Program-made: the position numbers and the translations under genes | Source: Pelobates cultripes | Lineage: Eukaryota; Chordata; Amphibia; Anura; Pelobatidae | Assembly (NCBI GenBank): GCA_933207985.1 | Contig: OW240915.1 | Coordinates: 265,875,360-265,939,359, forward strand | DNA length: 64,000 bases | Reading direction: 5' to 3' | The notes under the pieces: generated by a model | Database searches by the model: none | What the model was told of the DNA's origin: nothing | The model's input: the letters and a program-made list of their open reading frames with translations, nothing else | Part shown: in pieces, positions 31,562-43,552 of the stretch | Position numbering within the stretch: the stretch's first letter is position 1 | How the letters are laid out: every line of letters begins with the position of its first letter

Positions 31562-31984
31562 TTAAAGAAAAACTCAAAGCACCATAGCCACTACAAGTAC
31601 CCTGGTGTCCATCCCATTGTCAGTAGTCAAACCATTTTAGAAAAGTTTGACTTCTTACTTGGGAGTCCATCAGCCGCACAAATTCCAATGAGGAAATTAA
31701 TGCTTCGAGGCATGAGCTTCCACAGAGCAGGGTGAGTTCACTGACTGACAGCATCAGTTGATTGCTTTCAGCCAATGAGTTAAGCCCAGTACTGCATGGC
31801 TAAACTCAAACAAAGTAGCGGAGGGGGCGAGCAGCACTCAGGAGACCACAGGTAAGAAGCCAAACCGTTTTAAACAGTTTGACTACATAGAATTGAGTAG
31901 GATGGGGTTTTGCCAGGACACACTTTGCATCATAACTACAAAAGCAAGCTGTTGTGGCTATAGTGCTTGGATTGTTCCTTTACT
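31562..31984. mobile_element. TTAA MITE (AAGCACCATAGCCACTACA subfamily)
   Basis: Left end TTAAAGAAAAACTCAAAGCA, right end TTGTGGCTATAGTGCTTGGA then TTGTTCCTTTA. Inner paired CAAACCATTTTAGAAAAGTT and AAACCGTTTTAAACAGTTT. The right TTAA is mutated to TTTA. Confidence 0.68.
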
Positions 31985-32786
31985 CTGACACCACAAATAT
32001 GAATGAGCAATATTGCAACCATTTCAAGGTATTCGTAAAAAAATTTCACAACAGTAAATTACTTCACAATGCTGCATGTTACTGGATGTCACGCCATCTA
32101 GCTCAGGACAAAATGTTAACAGTGGAGAAAGTGTGCAGGGAGTGATCACGGTCACTTCCATGAAAATTACACCATTCAAATGCTAAGTGCCACGAAGAGA
32201 ACTTGTAACAATGATTGACAGTGATCTAAGTTGCAGAAGAAAGAGGTGTGAATTTTTACACCAAGTTTTATTTATTTTCATTACATGCAGGCTTTCACCA
32301 GCAGCTTCTCAATGACACATAGGTGGCTTCTTTCCAGAAGAAAACCGGTTCAGACACCTGTGAGTATGTTAACCTGAACTACCATAGGCATTTAAGGAGT
32401 TCAAAAAGCTGTGAAAAAGGTGAAAGGTGCGGCAATGGCTCTGGGCTTACTGAATCGTGTGCAGGGAACTGTCAAACTGTATCTCAAAGCAGAATTAGAC
32501 AAATGTCACTTTAGTTATTTCCTCCAACGTACTGCAAGCTGGATATCAACTAAGCAGAAAAATGTCCTGATGAAGATTACACCCCATTGGTATAAAACAC
32601 AGCTGTGCCACACACACCATTTTTGGAATCAGTGTGTGACGGAGCTCCAATACTCCGACCAAGTGACTCTGCCAAGTCTGCTTCCTTGACTGGGATCACT
32701 GAGGGCCTTTTCCACCCTAGACCAAGCTCATGTGTATATGGCCCTAGACACACTTTCCATAAGCAGATTTCCCCAAACACCAGACA
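31985..32786. other. Intron without recognised content
   Basis: No feature supported. Frames here are short and lack motifs. Confidence 0.4.
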
Positions 32787-33070
32787 CTATTTATTTATAA
32801 ACTATTTTACCAGGAAAGTTATATTGAGATTACTCTCATTTTAAAGTATGTCCTGGGTCCACAAAACATTGCATTGTTACATTATAGTACAATAAAATAG
32901 AAACAATATTAATACACAATATATACAAAAGTTTACATAGAACAGGTAGGAAATATATAATCAACCATGACGCATGCATTCTGTTTTGAGGTATGTAGAG
33001 AGGGATCTCTTAAAGGACTTTAGGCTTGGGGAAGATTTGAATGTGTTTGGGAAGGTTAAAGCAGCAACTG
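32787..33070. repeat. Dispersed repeat (TTTATAAACTATTTTACCAG type)
   Basis: The segment from TTTATTTATAAACTATTTTACCAGG through GTATGTCCTGGGTCC to a GGAAGATTTGAATGTGTTTGG stretch resembles an interspersed repeat I recall as common in frog and fish genomes (LINE- or SINE-derived). Only one copy lies in this window, so its class is not provable here. Confidence 0.45.
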
Positions 33071-34371
33071 ACTTTACTAGACATAGCACACATATTTTAA
33101 GCCCCCAACAGCCTCATTTACATACAATGGTGCATAGAGTACTATAGTATAAGGAAGGGTGGGGTCAGACAATAGCAAGGGCTGATGAGAGATTGAGAAG
33201 GGACAAAGCAGCTAGTTTAAACTGGTCTGGCAGTGTCCCTGGGACAACATCCTGCTGGGGAAATAATAGGACAGGAAAAAGGAGGAGGGGGAGAGGCACA
33301 GACAAGCAATACATTCAACATACCCTGCACCATTAATGGGCACAGGGTGACCAAAATACAAGAGGAATCTGGGGACCCACACATTGCTGATTCAGTAAAC
33401 GAATGGGGGGGTGGGGGGAAGGGACAGCCGAACAAAAGAGAATAAAAGTGTAGCTAGAGCATCAATCTGCTACACAGCGTCACTCCGAATGGAAGGAAAA
33501 ACAGGCAGCACTAATCTTATTTTTATTGTGTTATATTGATAATTCATCGATAAATAAAGAACATATACATGTAAATTAAAAAAAAAATCCTAGACCAGAC
33601 TATGAATAGATCGATTAAAATTGCCTCAGTCTTATTGTCTGGGGGTTTCCTTGTCATAGAAACCTTTGTCTAGAACGTGTTTCTGTGGCATGTAGTTTAG
33701 CCCCAAGCTGCAGTTCCAATACAGTTCTAACTTGCAAAAGCATTATTTTATACATGCATAAAGATACATTGAGTGCAAGTACATAGAGGTTTTTGCATGG
33801 GAAGGTTTATAGACTATACATTATATTACAGTCAGAATACAACTAAGACTGGTTGGGTTATAAAGCAATACTGCACAGGCAGCCTACTTATCTGGCAAAT
33901 TTCATACTTACTCACTAGAACCACGTAAAAATGTTGATGATAAAGTGGTCATTGTAACCACTGACATACTTATAAAGACACTATGGAAATGTATTACATC
34001 AGAAAGCTTCAGCTTTAAGAACACTTGATATAAATGCATCTATTCGTGAAGCATGCCTTATTTTTACTGTTCCAGCAACTCAATATTTTATAGCAGAATT
34101 GGAACTTTAATATGGCCTTGGTTTATAGTTAAAGTTTTTTTTTACATTATGTGGACATTTAAAGCGTATGAGACAGTTTGTTAGAATATCAAACATATTG
34201 GCTAACCCTAGACTAAAATAAAAAGGCTGGTGATATCAGAATGTAAAATGTATGTCTTGGAGGTAGGGAAGGGGGTGGAAATATTGTATCTTGCATTTCT
34301 TTTTTTGGGGGGTGGGGAGAGGGGGGAGAGGGAGCACAGGGTTGAGAAAGGGTAACAACTGCCAGACTTAC
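33071..34371. other. Intron, G-rich patches
   Basis: G-rich runs at about 33272-33296, 33403-33420 and 34260-34335 (GGGG clusters that could form quadruplexes just downstream of the exon at 34372 in the gene's direction). No exon recognised. Confidence 0.4.
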
Positions 34372-34398
34372 CGTCTTGTTCATTTTCAGGAACATTAT
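34372..34398 (-). CDS. asph: asph micro-exon, 27 nt
   Basis: Acceptor T-rich ...GTGAAACAG, donor GTAAGTCTGG (near consensus), phase 1-1. Encodes (D)NVPENEQD(G). Nine codons. Followed directly by a G-rich tract in the intron. Confidence 0.8.
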
Positions 34399-34755
34399 CT
34401 GTTTCACAAAAAAAAAAGTGTCACAATGCTAGGCCGGATAAATAATAAATAGTTGTTTATATACATAGGGTAAATGCACATATTTTCAATAGCAGAGTAA
34501 AATGTTGAGTTCTAGCTGTTGAACTACAAATCACAAAATCCACAAGGATTAGCAATGCAACTCCTAGAACACACAGTGACCTTGAAATTTGCACGTGGTA
34601 TAAGGGACTGTCTGCTTTAAACACAGTATGTGTTCATATGTGAATAATACCCATTTAAACCAGAATTAGAATAAATGAATGTTTCCATCCATAGATTTTT
34701 GCCAACAAGCAGGACATTTGGGGAATCATGTATGTTATTTTCATATATTTTATAT

Positions 34756-35045
34756 TTAGAGGGATCCTATAGTTCCAGGAAAACAAAGCCGTTTTCCTGG
34801 CACTATAGGGTTAATATGTCTCCCCTCCCTCGGGGCCACCCTCCCGTGGGGCTGAATGGGTTAAAACCCCTTCAGCCACTTACCTGAATCCAGCGTCTGT
34901 GAGGACGTCCAGCGTCCGATAACGGACCAAAAGTCCGTTAAGATTCTGGAAGCACCCCCAGTGGCTGTCTGGCAGACAGCCACTGGGGGCAGACTTAGAG
35001 CTGCAATTAGCTGAAGTGATCTGGGTGCCTTCAGTGTCCCTTTAA
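34756..35045. mobile_element. TTAA multi-hairpin MITE
   Basis: Left end TTAGAGGGATCCTATAGTTC, right end AGTGTCCCTTTAA. Modules: CCAGGAAAAC/GTTTTCCTGG hairpin, CCAGTGGCTGTCT/AGACAGCCACTGG hairpin (34957-34986), and a decayed GAAGTGATCTGGGTGCC arm. Confidence 0.75.
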
Positions 35046-36022
35046 TAATGGGGCATTTCTGATAAACAGTGAAAAAAATAACGATTTCTGTAAAACTTTT
35101 TTGTAGACGGTTTATAGATTATGTTAGAAAAAAAGACCACTTTAAAGTACAGCTCCTATCATTCTCAGCAGAATGGTAACTTGCAAGGGTGACGGAGTTA
35201 ATTCCTATCTGGGTTTCTGATCGGAAAAAAACCCACATTAAGAATTACCTCCAAACAGAGACATCACACTCTTTACCAATTAGTAGACCTCTACAGAAAG
35301 CAGAAGATGAGATATAAGCAGGCAACCCACTTATCATAAGATCTGCCAAGATTGTGTAATAATGACATACAATGTCACCGATCCATAGGGGGTTAAAATC
35401 CCAATGTTTTCTAATGACATATTCCTTAACAGTACTGAGGTTACTAGGAGTTACACAGAGGGCGACAGCTGTTATTTGTAGTTGCCACCATTTTAATTCA
35501 GCTCACTCAAGTTTGTGAAATGTGTGTTGGGAGAGGAGCAGAGGAGGCAAAAACAGAGCAATTAGGTCTCCACAAATACCTTTCCAATGAATTATCGGTA
35601 AACTAACTGAATTCATAGCTACAGGTGGCCAAAAGCATAAATCCCATCAGTCTTGAGAAGAAACGGACCTAATGTTGACCTAAGATGACCGGACAATGAG
35701 CACAGACATACCTCATCTCTGTACTAATTTGCATATTTGAGTATTATGGGAGAATTTTGGTAAACATGGTTTCTCAGAATTACTTTGCCAAGGTGGACTT
35801 TTTTCCCCAAGAACCTACTCAAGATATGTAGATGATACAGGATAGTAATGTTTCAATTTACAAAAATCTGTAGGGAGTTTTATTTTATTTGGTGTCACCA
35901 CAATGTGCTTAGCTGAAAAAACAAACAACAAACATTTATAAAAGATATACCATAGAACACCATGTATTAAGAGAGAGAATGCCATCTATGGGCTCCCACA
36001 CATATAAAATTTAAAGACATAC
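35046..36022. other. Intron without recognised content
   Basis: No exon, transposon end or tandem repeat recognised. Confidence 0.4.
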
Positions 36023-36061
36023 CATAGAGAGTTTCTTCAATATCATTCAGAATGTTTTCTT
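36023..36061 (-). CDS. asph: asph acidic exon, 39 nt
   Basis: Acceptor CAACTTTTTCTAG, donor GTATGTCTTT, phase 1-1. Encodes (E)ENILNDIEETLY(G). The same GTATGT-type donor is used by the 43.8-47.5 kb exons. Confidence 0.85.
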
Positions 36062-36344
36062 CTAGAAAAAGTTGAGAGAGAGAGAAAAAAAAAAAGTCAC
36101 GGTGTGCCCTTCACAAAACACATTATTCAGTACATAAGAAATGACAAAATATACATGGGCAGATTAAGTCTTCCACCTGCACCAAACTCCTACAAATTAA
36201 TTTCTGAGCAGAGCATTTTTATGCATTTTAATTTTCTCTGTCCTACAAACTGTATAATATACAAGTTTATATGCAGAGAGTAAATGTTCTTCCTGTGCAT
36301 ATTATTTGGTGTATTTCAGGAGGGAAAGAAACTGAACACTGGAA

Positions 36345-36600
36345 AAAAAAAATAAAAAAAAAAATAAAGATTAAAATAAAAATTGTTCCTCCCATATATC
36401 TGTATCATTTGAGTGAATATTATATTATTATTATTATTGCTATTTATATAGCGCCAACAGATTCTGTAGCGCTTTACTATATAAAACACATTAGGACAGG
36501 AAATAGCAATCAAATAAGGTGGGATTGAAGCAGAGCTGGAGGAGAGAGTAGAGTGCTGCCCTTTAGGAGAGAGCAAGAGACAGGTGTGTAAGGTAGAGGT
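36345..36600 (-). repeat. A run and LINE 3'-tail type repeat
   Basis: 36345-36375 is A-rich. At 36421-36475 ATT repeats are followed by GCTATTTATATAGCGCCAAC and GTAGCGCTTTAC, which on the minus strand read as the 3' tail of a CR1/L2-type LINE (compare 55505-55530 on the plus strand). Confidence 0.6.
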
Positions 36601-36949
36601 ATGATTCTCCAAAATGGGTCATTGTATTTTTTTCTAGCTATTGCATCTGGATAGCACAAATTGTGCTATCAAATTACAATTGCACATAATTGTGACTTTG
36701 TATTTCACATGCTCGTTACATCATTGTAAACAAATGTGTGGACTGCTCTCATACGTGACTACTAGAATATGCTTTTACATACTCTAGAAATGTCTCTGGC
36801 TGTTGCATTCACCATGTGTCCAAAGCAAAACCAAAAGGAAAGAGAGGGCAGAATATAATTAAAGTTAAAACATTTAAAATGTTCAATTACAAAAACATAC
36901 CATGCAGGGCTACAGGTCACAAACCGTTTAATTTAAAAGTGCATATTAC

Positions 36950-37000
36950 CTATAGGTTCAGGAGCAGGCTCTTCGTCTACCAATTCAGTTTCTTTGGGTT
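36950..37000 (-). CDS. asph: asph acidic exon, 51 nt
   Basis: Acceptor TTTTATTCATTTCAG, donor GTAATATGC, phase 1-1. Encodes (E)PKETELVDEEPAPEPI(G). Pro/Glu-rich. Confidence 0.88.
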
Positions 37001-37068
37001 CTGAAATGAATAAAAGACAGTGTATTATTACATTAGGGTGCCTAAATCATATGGCATAGATAATGTAT

Positions 37069-37445
37069 TTAAAGGGATACTATAGTCACCCAGACCACTT
37101 CAGCTCAATGAAGTGATCTGGGTGCCAGGTCCCTCAGGTTTTAACCCTTCAGATGCAAACATAGCAGTTTCAGAGAAACTGCTATGTTTATTGGGGTTAA
37201 TCCAGCCTGTAGTGGCTGTCTTCCGGACAGCCACTAGAGGGGCGAACCTGCGACGCTGGAGGCACATTTCCCTCCATCGCACAGAGCGCCAATAGGAAAG
37301 CATTGAGAAATCCTATGGACACTTTGAATGCGCGCGGCACTTGCCGCGCATGCGCTTTCGGCTCCGCTGACGTAGGACGGGGGAGCTGACGTCGGCAGGG
37401 GAGGAGAGGTCACCAGCGCCGAGGGAGCCCGGCAAAAACACAAAA
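37069..37445. mobile_element. TTAA multi-hairpin MITE, reverse orientation
   Basis: Left end TTAAAGGGATACTATAGTCA with modules in the order CACCCAGACCACTTC/GAAGTGATCTGGGTG, AACATAGCAGTTTC/GAAACTGCTATGTT and TAGTGGCTGTC/GACAGCCACTA (all within 37085-37240). The right end is lost at the border with the next repeat. Confidence 0.72.
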
Positions 37446-38691
37446 ACACTTATTCTAACATTGACCCCCAAAATCGGATACACATCTACAACTACCAAAA
37501 AACACCCGTGCTAAATAGTTTCTAAATTTTGTCCTAAATTTAGAAATACCCAATGTTAACATGTTCTTAGCTTTTTTTGCAAGTTATAGGGCTATAAGTA
37601 CAAGTAGGACATTGCGGTTTCAAAATATATATTTTTTTACATTTATCAATAGTGATATTGTAACACACTGTTTTCTGTCATAAATTTCTGAATACCACCT
37701 CACATGTACATATATTTTTTTTTAAAGTAGACAACCCAGGGTATTGAATATGGGGTATGTCCAGTCTATTTTAGTAGCCACTTAGTCACAAACACTGGCT
37801 AAAAATAGCATTTATATTTGTTTGTGTGTTCAAAATGCAAAGAACAATTATGAATGCTAACTTTGGCCAGTGTTTGTGACTAAGTGGCTACTAAAAAAAG
37901 ATAAACATACCAAATTTGCAATACCTTGGGTTGTCTTCTTTTACAAATGGTATGCCATCATGGGGGTAATTCTCATTCCTGGGCTACCATATGCTCTCAA
38001 AGGAAATATAACCAATCTGGCAAATTTCAATGTGAAAAATGGAAAATTAAGCCTTATATTTGTCCCTGTAACTTTCAAAAACATTATAAAACCTGTACAC
38101 GGGGGTACTGTTATACTCTGGAGACTTCACTGAACACAAATATTAGAGTTTCAAAATAGTAAAAAGTATCAGAACAATATCATTGTGAAAGTGCTGTTTG
38201 TGTGTGAAAAATGCAAAAAACTTCACATTCACTGACAATATCATCGCTGTGGTATGTTTTACCGTTTAGAAACACTAATATTTGTGTTTAGCGAAGTCTC
38301 CCGAGTAAAACAGTACCCTCCATGTACAGGTTTTAGGGTGTAATAGAAAGTTACAGGGTTAAACACTAGCAAATTAAATTCTCTGGACTTTCAGCCTGGG
38401 TTGTCAGGCAGGTCCCCCAAATTGCAATCAATGAAATGACTTAATTATGTAAAAATATAACATAAATATGCAAGTGGAATTTAAATATATATGCATATTT
38501 ATATATTTGAAGTCTACATGTATATATATGAAATTAATTATATTATTATTTATACGGATATATATGTGTATGTTGGTATCCATATATTAATATCAGAATA
38601 CAGTTAGAATAAAATTATATATGATTTTTTTCATTACTTTTACATTTTTTTCCATTTATATTTTATAATATATATATACACACACACACAC

Positions 38692-40275
38692 TAGGGATCG
38701 ACCGATTATCGGTCTGGCCGATATTATCGGCCGATATTTGGTATTTTCGGCAATATCGGTATCGGCCAATTCAGATACCGATATTGCCGATAATATATAA
38801 CAGGACCGCCGGGCCCATTAGAAGCCCGGCGGTCCTGTGGGGGCCAGCAGCAAACGCTGACTTACCTTGCATGCAGCTCCTACAGCTCTCTGTGTAAATC
38901 TCGCGAGACCCGCGGCCGCAGAGCGTTGCCACGGGTTACCATGGCAACGCTCCGCGCGGCACTAAGAGCCGCGAGATTTACACAGGGAGCTGTAGGAGCT
39001 GCTTGCAAGGTAAGTCAGCGCTTGCTGCTGCTGAGCCACCACTGTACTTAACAAGCCACTGGACCACCAGGGAATACTATATCCCCCTCCCTGGTAAGAA
39101 GCAGGGAGGGGGGACTAAACAAAAAAAAAAAAAACATTTAAATATTAAAAAAAATATTAAAATAAAAAATTACACAAATTACATCACTACACACACACAC
39201 ACACACTGCACACATACTGCATTACATACACACTACACAAACACACACTGGGGGGAGACTAAACAAAAAAAAACCATTTAAATATTAAAAAAAAATATTA
39301 AAATAAAAAATTACACAAATTACATCACTACACACACACACACACACAAACACACACTGCACACATACTGCATTACATACACACTACACAAACACACACT
39401 ACACAAACACACACTACACAAACACACACTGGGGGGGGACTAAACAAAAAAAATTTAAATATAAAAAAAATATTAAAATAAAAAATTACACAAATTACAT
39501 CACTACACAAACACACACACACACTACACAAACACACACTGCACACATACTGCATTACATACACACACACTGCATTACATACACACTACACAGGCACACA
39601 CACTGCATTACATACACACACTACACAGACAGACACTACACACACACCACAAACACACACTGCACACATACTGCATTACAGACACACACTGCACACACTA
39701 CACTGCACACACACTGCATTACATACACACTACACAAACACAGTACACATACTGCATTACATACACACACACTGCATTACATACACACTACACAGACACA
39801 CACACTGCATTACATACACTGCATTACATACACACTACACAAACACACTACACAAACACACACTGCATTACATACATACACACTACACAAACACACACAC
39901 ACTGCATTACATACACACACAAAAACACACTGCATTATACACACACACTACGTAAACACACTGCATTATATACACACTACACACACTGCATTATATACAC
40001 ACTACATTCATTATACACACACTACACAAACACACTCTGCATCCACTACACACACACACACACACACTACACAAACACACACAGTTCCCCTGTCTAAACA
40101 CACTTCATCCACTACATGTGGCATGTATATTTTGTGCATTTACCTTTCGAATTAGTTTATTTATTCAAAATAGTAAATGTACAGAATATCGGCAAGATAT
40201 CGGCTATCGGCCTGAAAGTTCGCAGATTATCGGTATCGGTATCGGCTCTAAAAAATCAATATCGGTCGATCCCTA
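38692..40275. mobile_element. hAT-type element with internal CA-rich array
   Basis: Ends TAGGGATCGACCGATTATCG and its complement ATATCGGTCGATCCCTA, with ACACACAC on both sides (8-bp target duplication, ambiguous in a CA run). The inner left and right parts are rich in GATATCGG/CCGATA words. 38800-39010 is a GC-rich palindromic part (AAATCTCGCGAG/...CGCGAGATTT arms around ACCATGGCAACGC). The centre is the array at 39170-40080. Confidence 0.82.
39170..40080. repeat. CA-rich tandem array (TGCATTACATACACAC units)
   Basis: Irregular tandem units from CACTACACAAACACACACTG and CATACTGCATTACATACACA, preceded by two or three larger 150-bp repeats each starting GGGGGG.GACTAAACAAAA. Located wholly inside the hAT element. 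Not a CRISPR array: no fixed repeat/spacer lengths. Confidence 0.88.
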
Positions 40276-40379
40276 ACACACACACACACAATACATATAG
40301 TTATATATATATATATATATATATTACACACACTATTTTAATAATGTATTTATTAATATAAAAATACACTTAGTATGAC

Positions 40380-40480
40380 ATTAAATATATAAGATATATA
40401 CATATTATATATAGATAAGATCTACATAGAGAGAGATAGAGATATAGAGATATAGATAGAGATATATATTCATATTTACC
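40380..40480. repeat. GATA-type microsatellite
   Basis: Short TAGA/GATA runs (about 40425-40465) in AT-rich sequence, part of the copy-1 TTAA element. Confidence 0.6.
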
Positions 40481-40757
40481 AACATATATATATTTTTTTA
40501 TTTTACATATGCAGGGAGACTGCCTGCCAGTCAGTTCAGAGCGATCACATGGCCCGCGGGTGCCTAATTTGCTGAGGGGGGATTGTCTGGGCTGTCAGAC
40601 AGTCCCCCCAGACCGAGAGCAACACTGATCGCCGGCCGAGGAACAGTGGCGATCAGGTAAGTAAGAAGGACTGCGAGGATGTACTAGGTATGTCCGCGGT
40701 CGTTAAGGAGCCTTTTTTTGTCGGACGTACCTAGTACGTTCTCAGTCCTTAAAGGGT

Positions 40758-41483
40758 TAAAAGGAACATCAAAGTATTTGCCCATAATTACAACAAACGG
40801 TTGAATAGGTGGGTTTAAAGACCATATTCTATTAATTCTTCTACACACCCCAAGAAAATTAGCTTATTACAAACATTGACTCTCATACAACATGAAAAAA
40901 ACATTTTTTTAAAAGCGCAAGTCACTTTTTTCTATGGAATTTAAATTATGGTATACTGACATCTTGTGGCATTTTCTGAATCTTTAAACTCATGAAAACT
41001 ATAAAAAGTTGAGCTTTGAGCAGGGCCGCATTAAGGAGATTCTGCAGAATAGGAGTCACCCCCACACCAGAGAGATACATATCCAAACAGTCAGAGATGC
41101 AAGTAAAGTTCCTTCTAAGATCTCTGGCTTATAAATGCAGTAATTGTTGCAAACATATGCATTTACAAGTTACTATGTGCAAGGAGACACACTGGGAAAA
41201 TACTGGCTTCATAAAATTTATAGGTTGTGATGGTGTTTGGAGTGTGTCTTTAAACTTTTTTTTTTTTTTTTTTTAAACTGAGAAACATGGTGAATGTGTG
41301 ATTGCACTGTTGACGGATTATACTCATAGGAAGCTCTCCTGAAGAGCAATAATGATTTTAATAATAGACTATTGGCCCAGTAAGTGCAGGCTTGATTGGT
41401 AAATTGAGACATGAGAAATACAATTTGAATACAGAGAAACCAGTCTTTCTCAAAGTGCAATTGAATGAACAGCAAAACTTTAC
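40758..41483. other. Intron without recognised content
   Basis: T run at 41259-41275. No exon recognised. Confidence 0.4.
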
Positions 41484-41950
41484 ATAAAAGGGACACTAAT
41501 TTCACCAGAACAACTACAGCTTAATGTAGTTATTCTGGTGAGTATAATAGCTCCCTTCAGGCATTTTCATGTAAAAACTGACTTTTCAGAGCCACTGGAG
41601 GGGCTTCCTGGCTCAGGGCTGCACAGTAGGCAGCCCTGCCGTTCATCATCCCCACACTCTGCATGGAAACGCTGAATTTTCCTCATAGAGATGCATTGAT
41701 TCAATGCATCTCTATGAGGAGGTCCTGATCGGCCAAAACAGCATTTGGCGCCGCCCCCGTGCTGATTTTAGCCAAGACAATGCTTTCCCTATGTCACAAA
41801 GGGGGCGGGGCCAGCACTGGCAGACCGACACGGCGCTGGAATTAAGGTGAGTTTTAAACTTTTATAGGGGGACGCCACCTAAATGGTGGGTTTAGCACTA
41901 TAGGGTCAGGAATACATGTTTGTGTTTCTGACCCTATAGTGTTCCTTTAA
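41484..41950. mobile_element. TTAA MITE, same subfamily as 17114-17711
   Basis: Left AAAAGGGACACTAATTTCAC with hairpin CACCAGAACAACTAC/GTTATTCTGGTG; right hairpin ACTATAGGGTCAGGAATAC/TTTCTGACCCTATAGT and end GTTCCTTTAA (TTAA 41947-41950). The left TTAA is mutated. Confidence 0.75.
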
Positions 41951-42662
41951 CTACAAGGTAAATGCTAGGAGTGCAGCGTTATTTCAAGCTTATGAAAGCA
42001 ATGTAAAAGGAGTTACAGGAACACCTCACACACTTCCATCCTAAGGAAAAAAAGGAGAATTTCTGAAAACACACAGGTATACTAAAGTGGCTATCACACG
42101 GTAAACTCATGAAGTCCCATTATTGCTAGATAGCACTTCAAGCTTTGCATAATTCATAATTAACGGTTTTAGTTTTTCCAGTACTAGACAACTCCAGTGT
42201 AATATTTTCCTTTATTCTTTGTTTAATACCGTTATCTGTCCCGTAGTATTGATAACTTTGTAGCTGTGGGTCAATGCAGTGAGCTGACTCTGCACGCATA
42301 TAACTATTGCACTCCATGCACCCACACATTAAGTGCAGTGCACAGGTTAAAGGGCAAAGGGGGTTATGCTGTGCGGATTTTTTTCTCTAAACATTAGTTT
42401 TTCTGAGTCATTTTCTGGTCTTGGCAGACCTCATTGCAACTGGGTTTTGCATCAAATGCAACTATGTTTTAATACTTTGGTTTTGCATTTGTATTAAATG
42501 TAACATATCAAAAAGTAAGAAAAATCTAAAATAAAAGGAGTCACCAAGTCAGAAATATACATTTTGAAAAAAAGTTCAGTAGTTGGCTATTTAATAATTG
42601 TTGTGCATTGCACTATTGTCTTTCAAAGGGTTATATTGTTACAAATTTGAGTTCATAAATAC
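41951..42662. other. Intron just 3' of the large acidic exon
   Basis: No repeat recognised. If the donor at 42662 is not used, the frame runs on for ten codons (GIYELKFVTI) to a TAA at 42631-42633. Confidence 0.45.
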
Positions 42663-43157
42663 CTTCATCGGTGTGTACATATTCAGCTTCAATTGATTCA
42701 TGTGTATCTTCGTCTTCTGCATTGATTTCATATTCTTCATTGGCTAGTACTTCAGCTTCAGTGTCATCTTTTTCTACTTCTGATTCCTCAGGTGCTTCGG
42801 TCTCTGGTTCTGTCGCATCATCCCCTTCTTGTTCATCGATCGTTTCCTCTGGAGCTGCCAGCTCCTCCTCAGCTTCTTCCACTGCTTCATAATAGAGCTC
42901 TTCAACAACTTCTTCAGCATCATCTACATCTGGGGTTTCCTGCACGGTTTCCAACGCTGGCTCATCTTCTGGTTCAGTTATAGCATCAGTCTCTTTACCT
43001 TCTTCTTCCAACTCTTCCTCAAGTTCTTCTACTGCTAATGTTTCCAGTTTGCTTTCCACTATTGCCTCTTCAATAATTTGTTCAGGTTCTTCACTATCTG
43101 GAGCTTCTTTATCTTTCAACTCCAGTTCTTCCACTTCTTCTGGCTCATCTAGTTCAA
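42663..43157 (-). CDS. asph: asph large acidic exon, 495 nt
   Basis: Acceptor AAATCATAG, donor GTATTTATG, phase 1-1, 165 codons. By my count about 47% of residues are Asp or Glu, with few Lys and almost no hydrophobic runs. It includes AVEELEEELEEEGKETDA, EEVVEELYYEAVEEAEEEL and an end reading EAEYVHTDEG. It is part of the ER-luminal low-affinity calcium-binding stalk in junctate and hydroxylase forms. The C-terminal YVHTDEG recalls human AVYEPLENEG, suggesting the same exon border. I know of no human exon of this size here, so this looks like in-frame growth by internal repetition. The Ser-rich antisense frames are shadows. Confidence 0.9.
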
Positions 43158-43239
43158 CTATGATTTAACAAACAAACAAAAAAAATATATATCATATTTT
43201 TATTCTGAAGTATTTTTAAAACACAAAAAAAAAAAATAC

Positions 43240-43552
43240 AGACACTCCTGACTTACCGACAGGGTTCCGTAACCCACGTCGCGGTCGCAGAACAAATTGG
43301 TAGGTAAATAAGGAGTTAAGGGATTCCCTGCTCTGGTGCGCATGTCTATGTTCGGGGAAATTTTCCCAAACACAGATTAGAGGGATTTCCTGTTCTCGTG
43401 CATTTGTCTATGTCCAGGGAAGTTTCCCCGAACATAGACATGTGCACCAGAGCAGGGAATCCCCACGACGATTTGCACTTATGCCTGGTCGTAAGTGCGA
43501 GCCGACGTAAAACAGGTAGGTCGTTACACGAGGACCACCTGTACTACAATTA
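43240..43552. mobile_element. Palindromic MITE in the intron upstream of the large exon
   Basis: Outer parts CGACAGGGTTCCG/...GTAGGTCGTTACACGAGGAC. The inner part is a long foldback: ATTCCCTGCTCTGGTGCGCA (about 43322) pairs with TGTGCACCAGAGCAGGGAAT (about 43441), and ATGTCTATGTTCGGGGAA with TTCCCCGAACATAGACAT. Likely mariner-type by its TA-rich borders, but the ends are not sharp. Confidence 0.62.

Larger units (their letters stand above)
37500..40757. mobile_element. 2-kb-class TTAA element, copy 1 (left-truncated, hAT inserted)
   Basis: From about 37510 it matches 56960 onward in copy 2: shared TCTGAATA.CACC.CACATGTACAT, ACAACCCAGGGTATT, TTGCAATACCTTGGGTTGTC and ATCATCGCTGTG.TATGTTTTAC. 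The right end is a long hairpin and CAGTCCTTAAAGGGTTAA. The insertion at 38692-40275 splits it. No transposase frame; the 87-codon frame at 37870 recurs in copy 2 but is not protein-like. Confidence 0.75.

Noticed and set aside
36901..36909. 9-nt exon-like segment (CTGTAG / CCCTGCATG / GTATG on the minus strand)
   Set aside because: It would leave an intron of only 40 nt to the exon at 36950, too short for vertebrate splicing.
37870..38133. 87-codon frame that recurs at 57310 (62 codons)
   Set aside because: Conserved only because both are copies of the same TTAA element; the second copy is shortened by frameshift and no domain is recognisable.
39170..40080. Possible CRISPR-like array
   Set aside because: Units vary in length and sequence, there are no constant spacers, and it lies within a eukaryotic hAT element. 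It is a CA-rich tandem repeat.
42671..42983. Ser-rich and Leu/His-rich plus-strand frames
   Set aside because: Shadows of the GAA/GAG-rich asph exon on the other strand.
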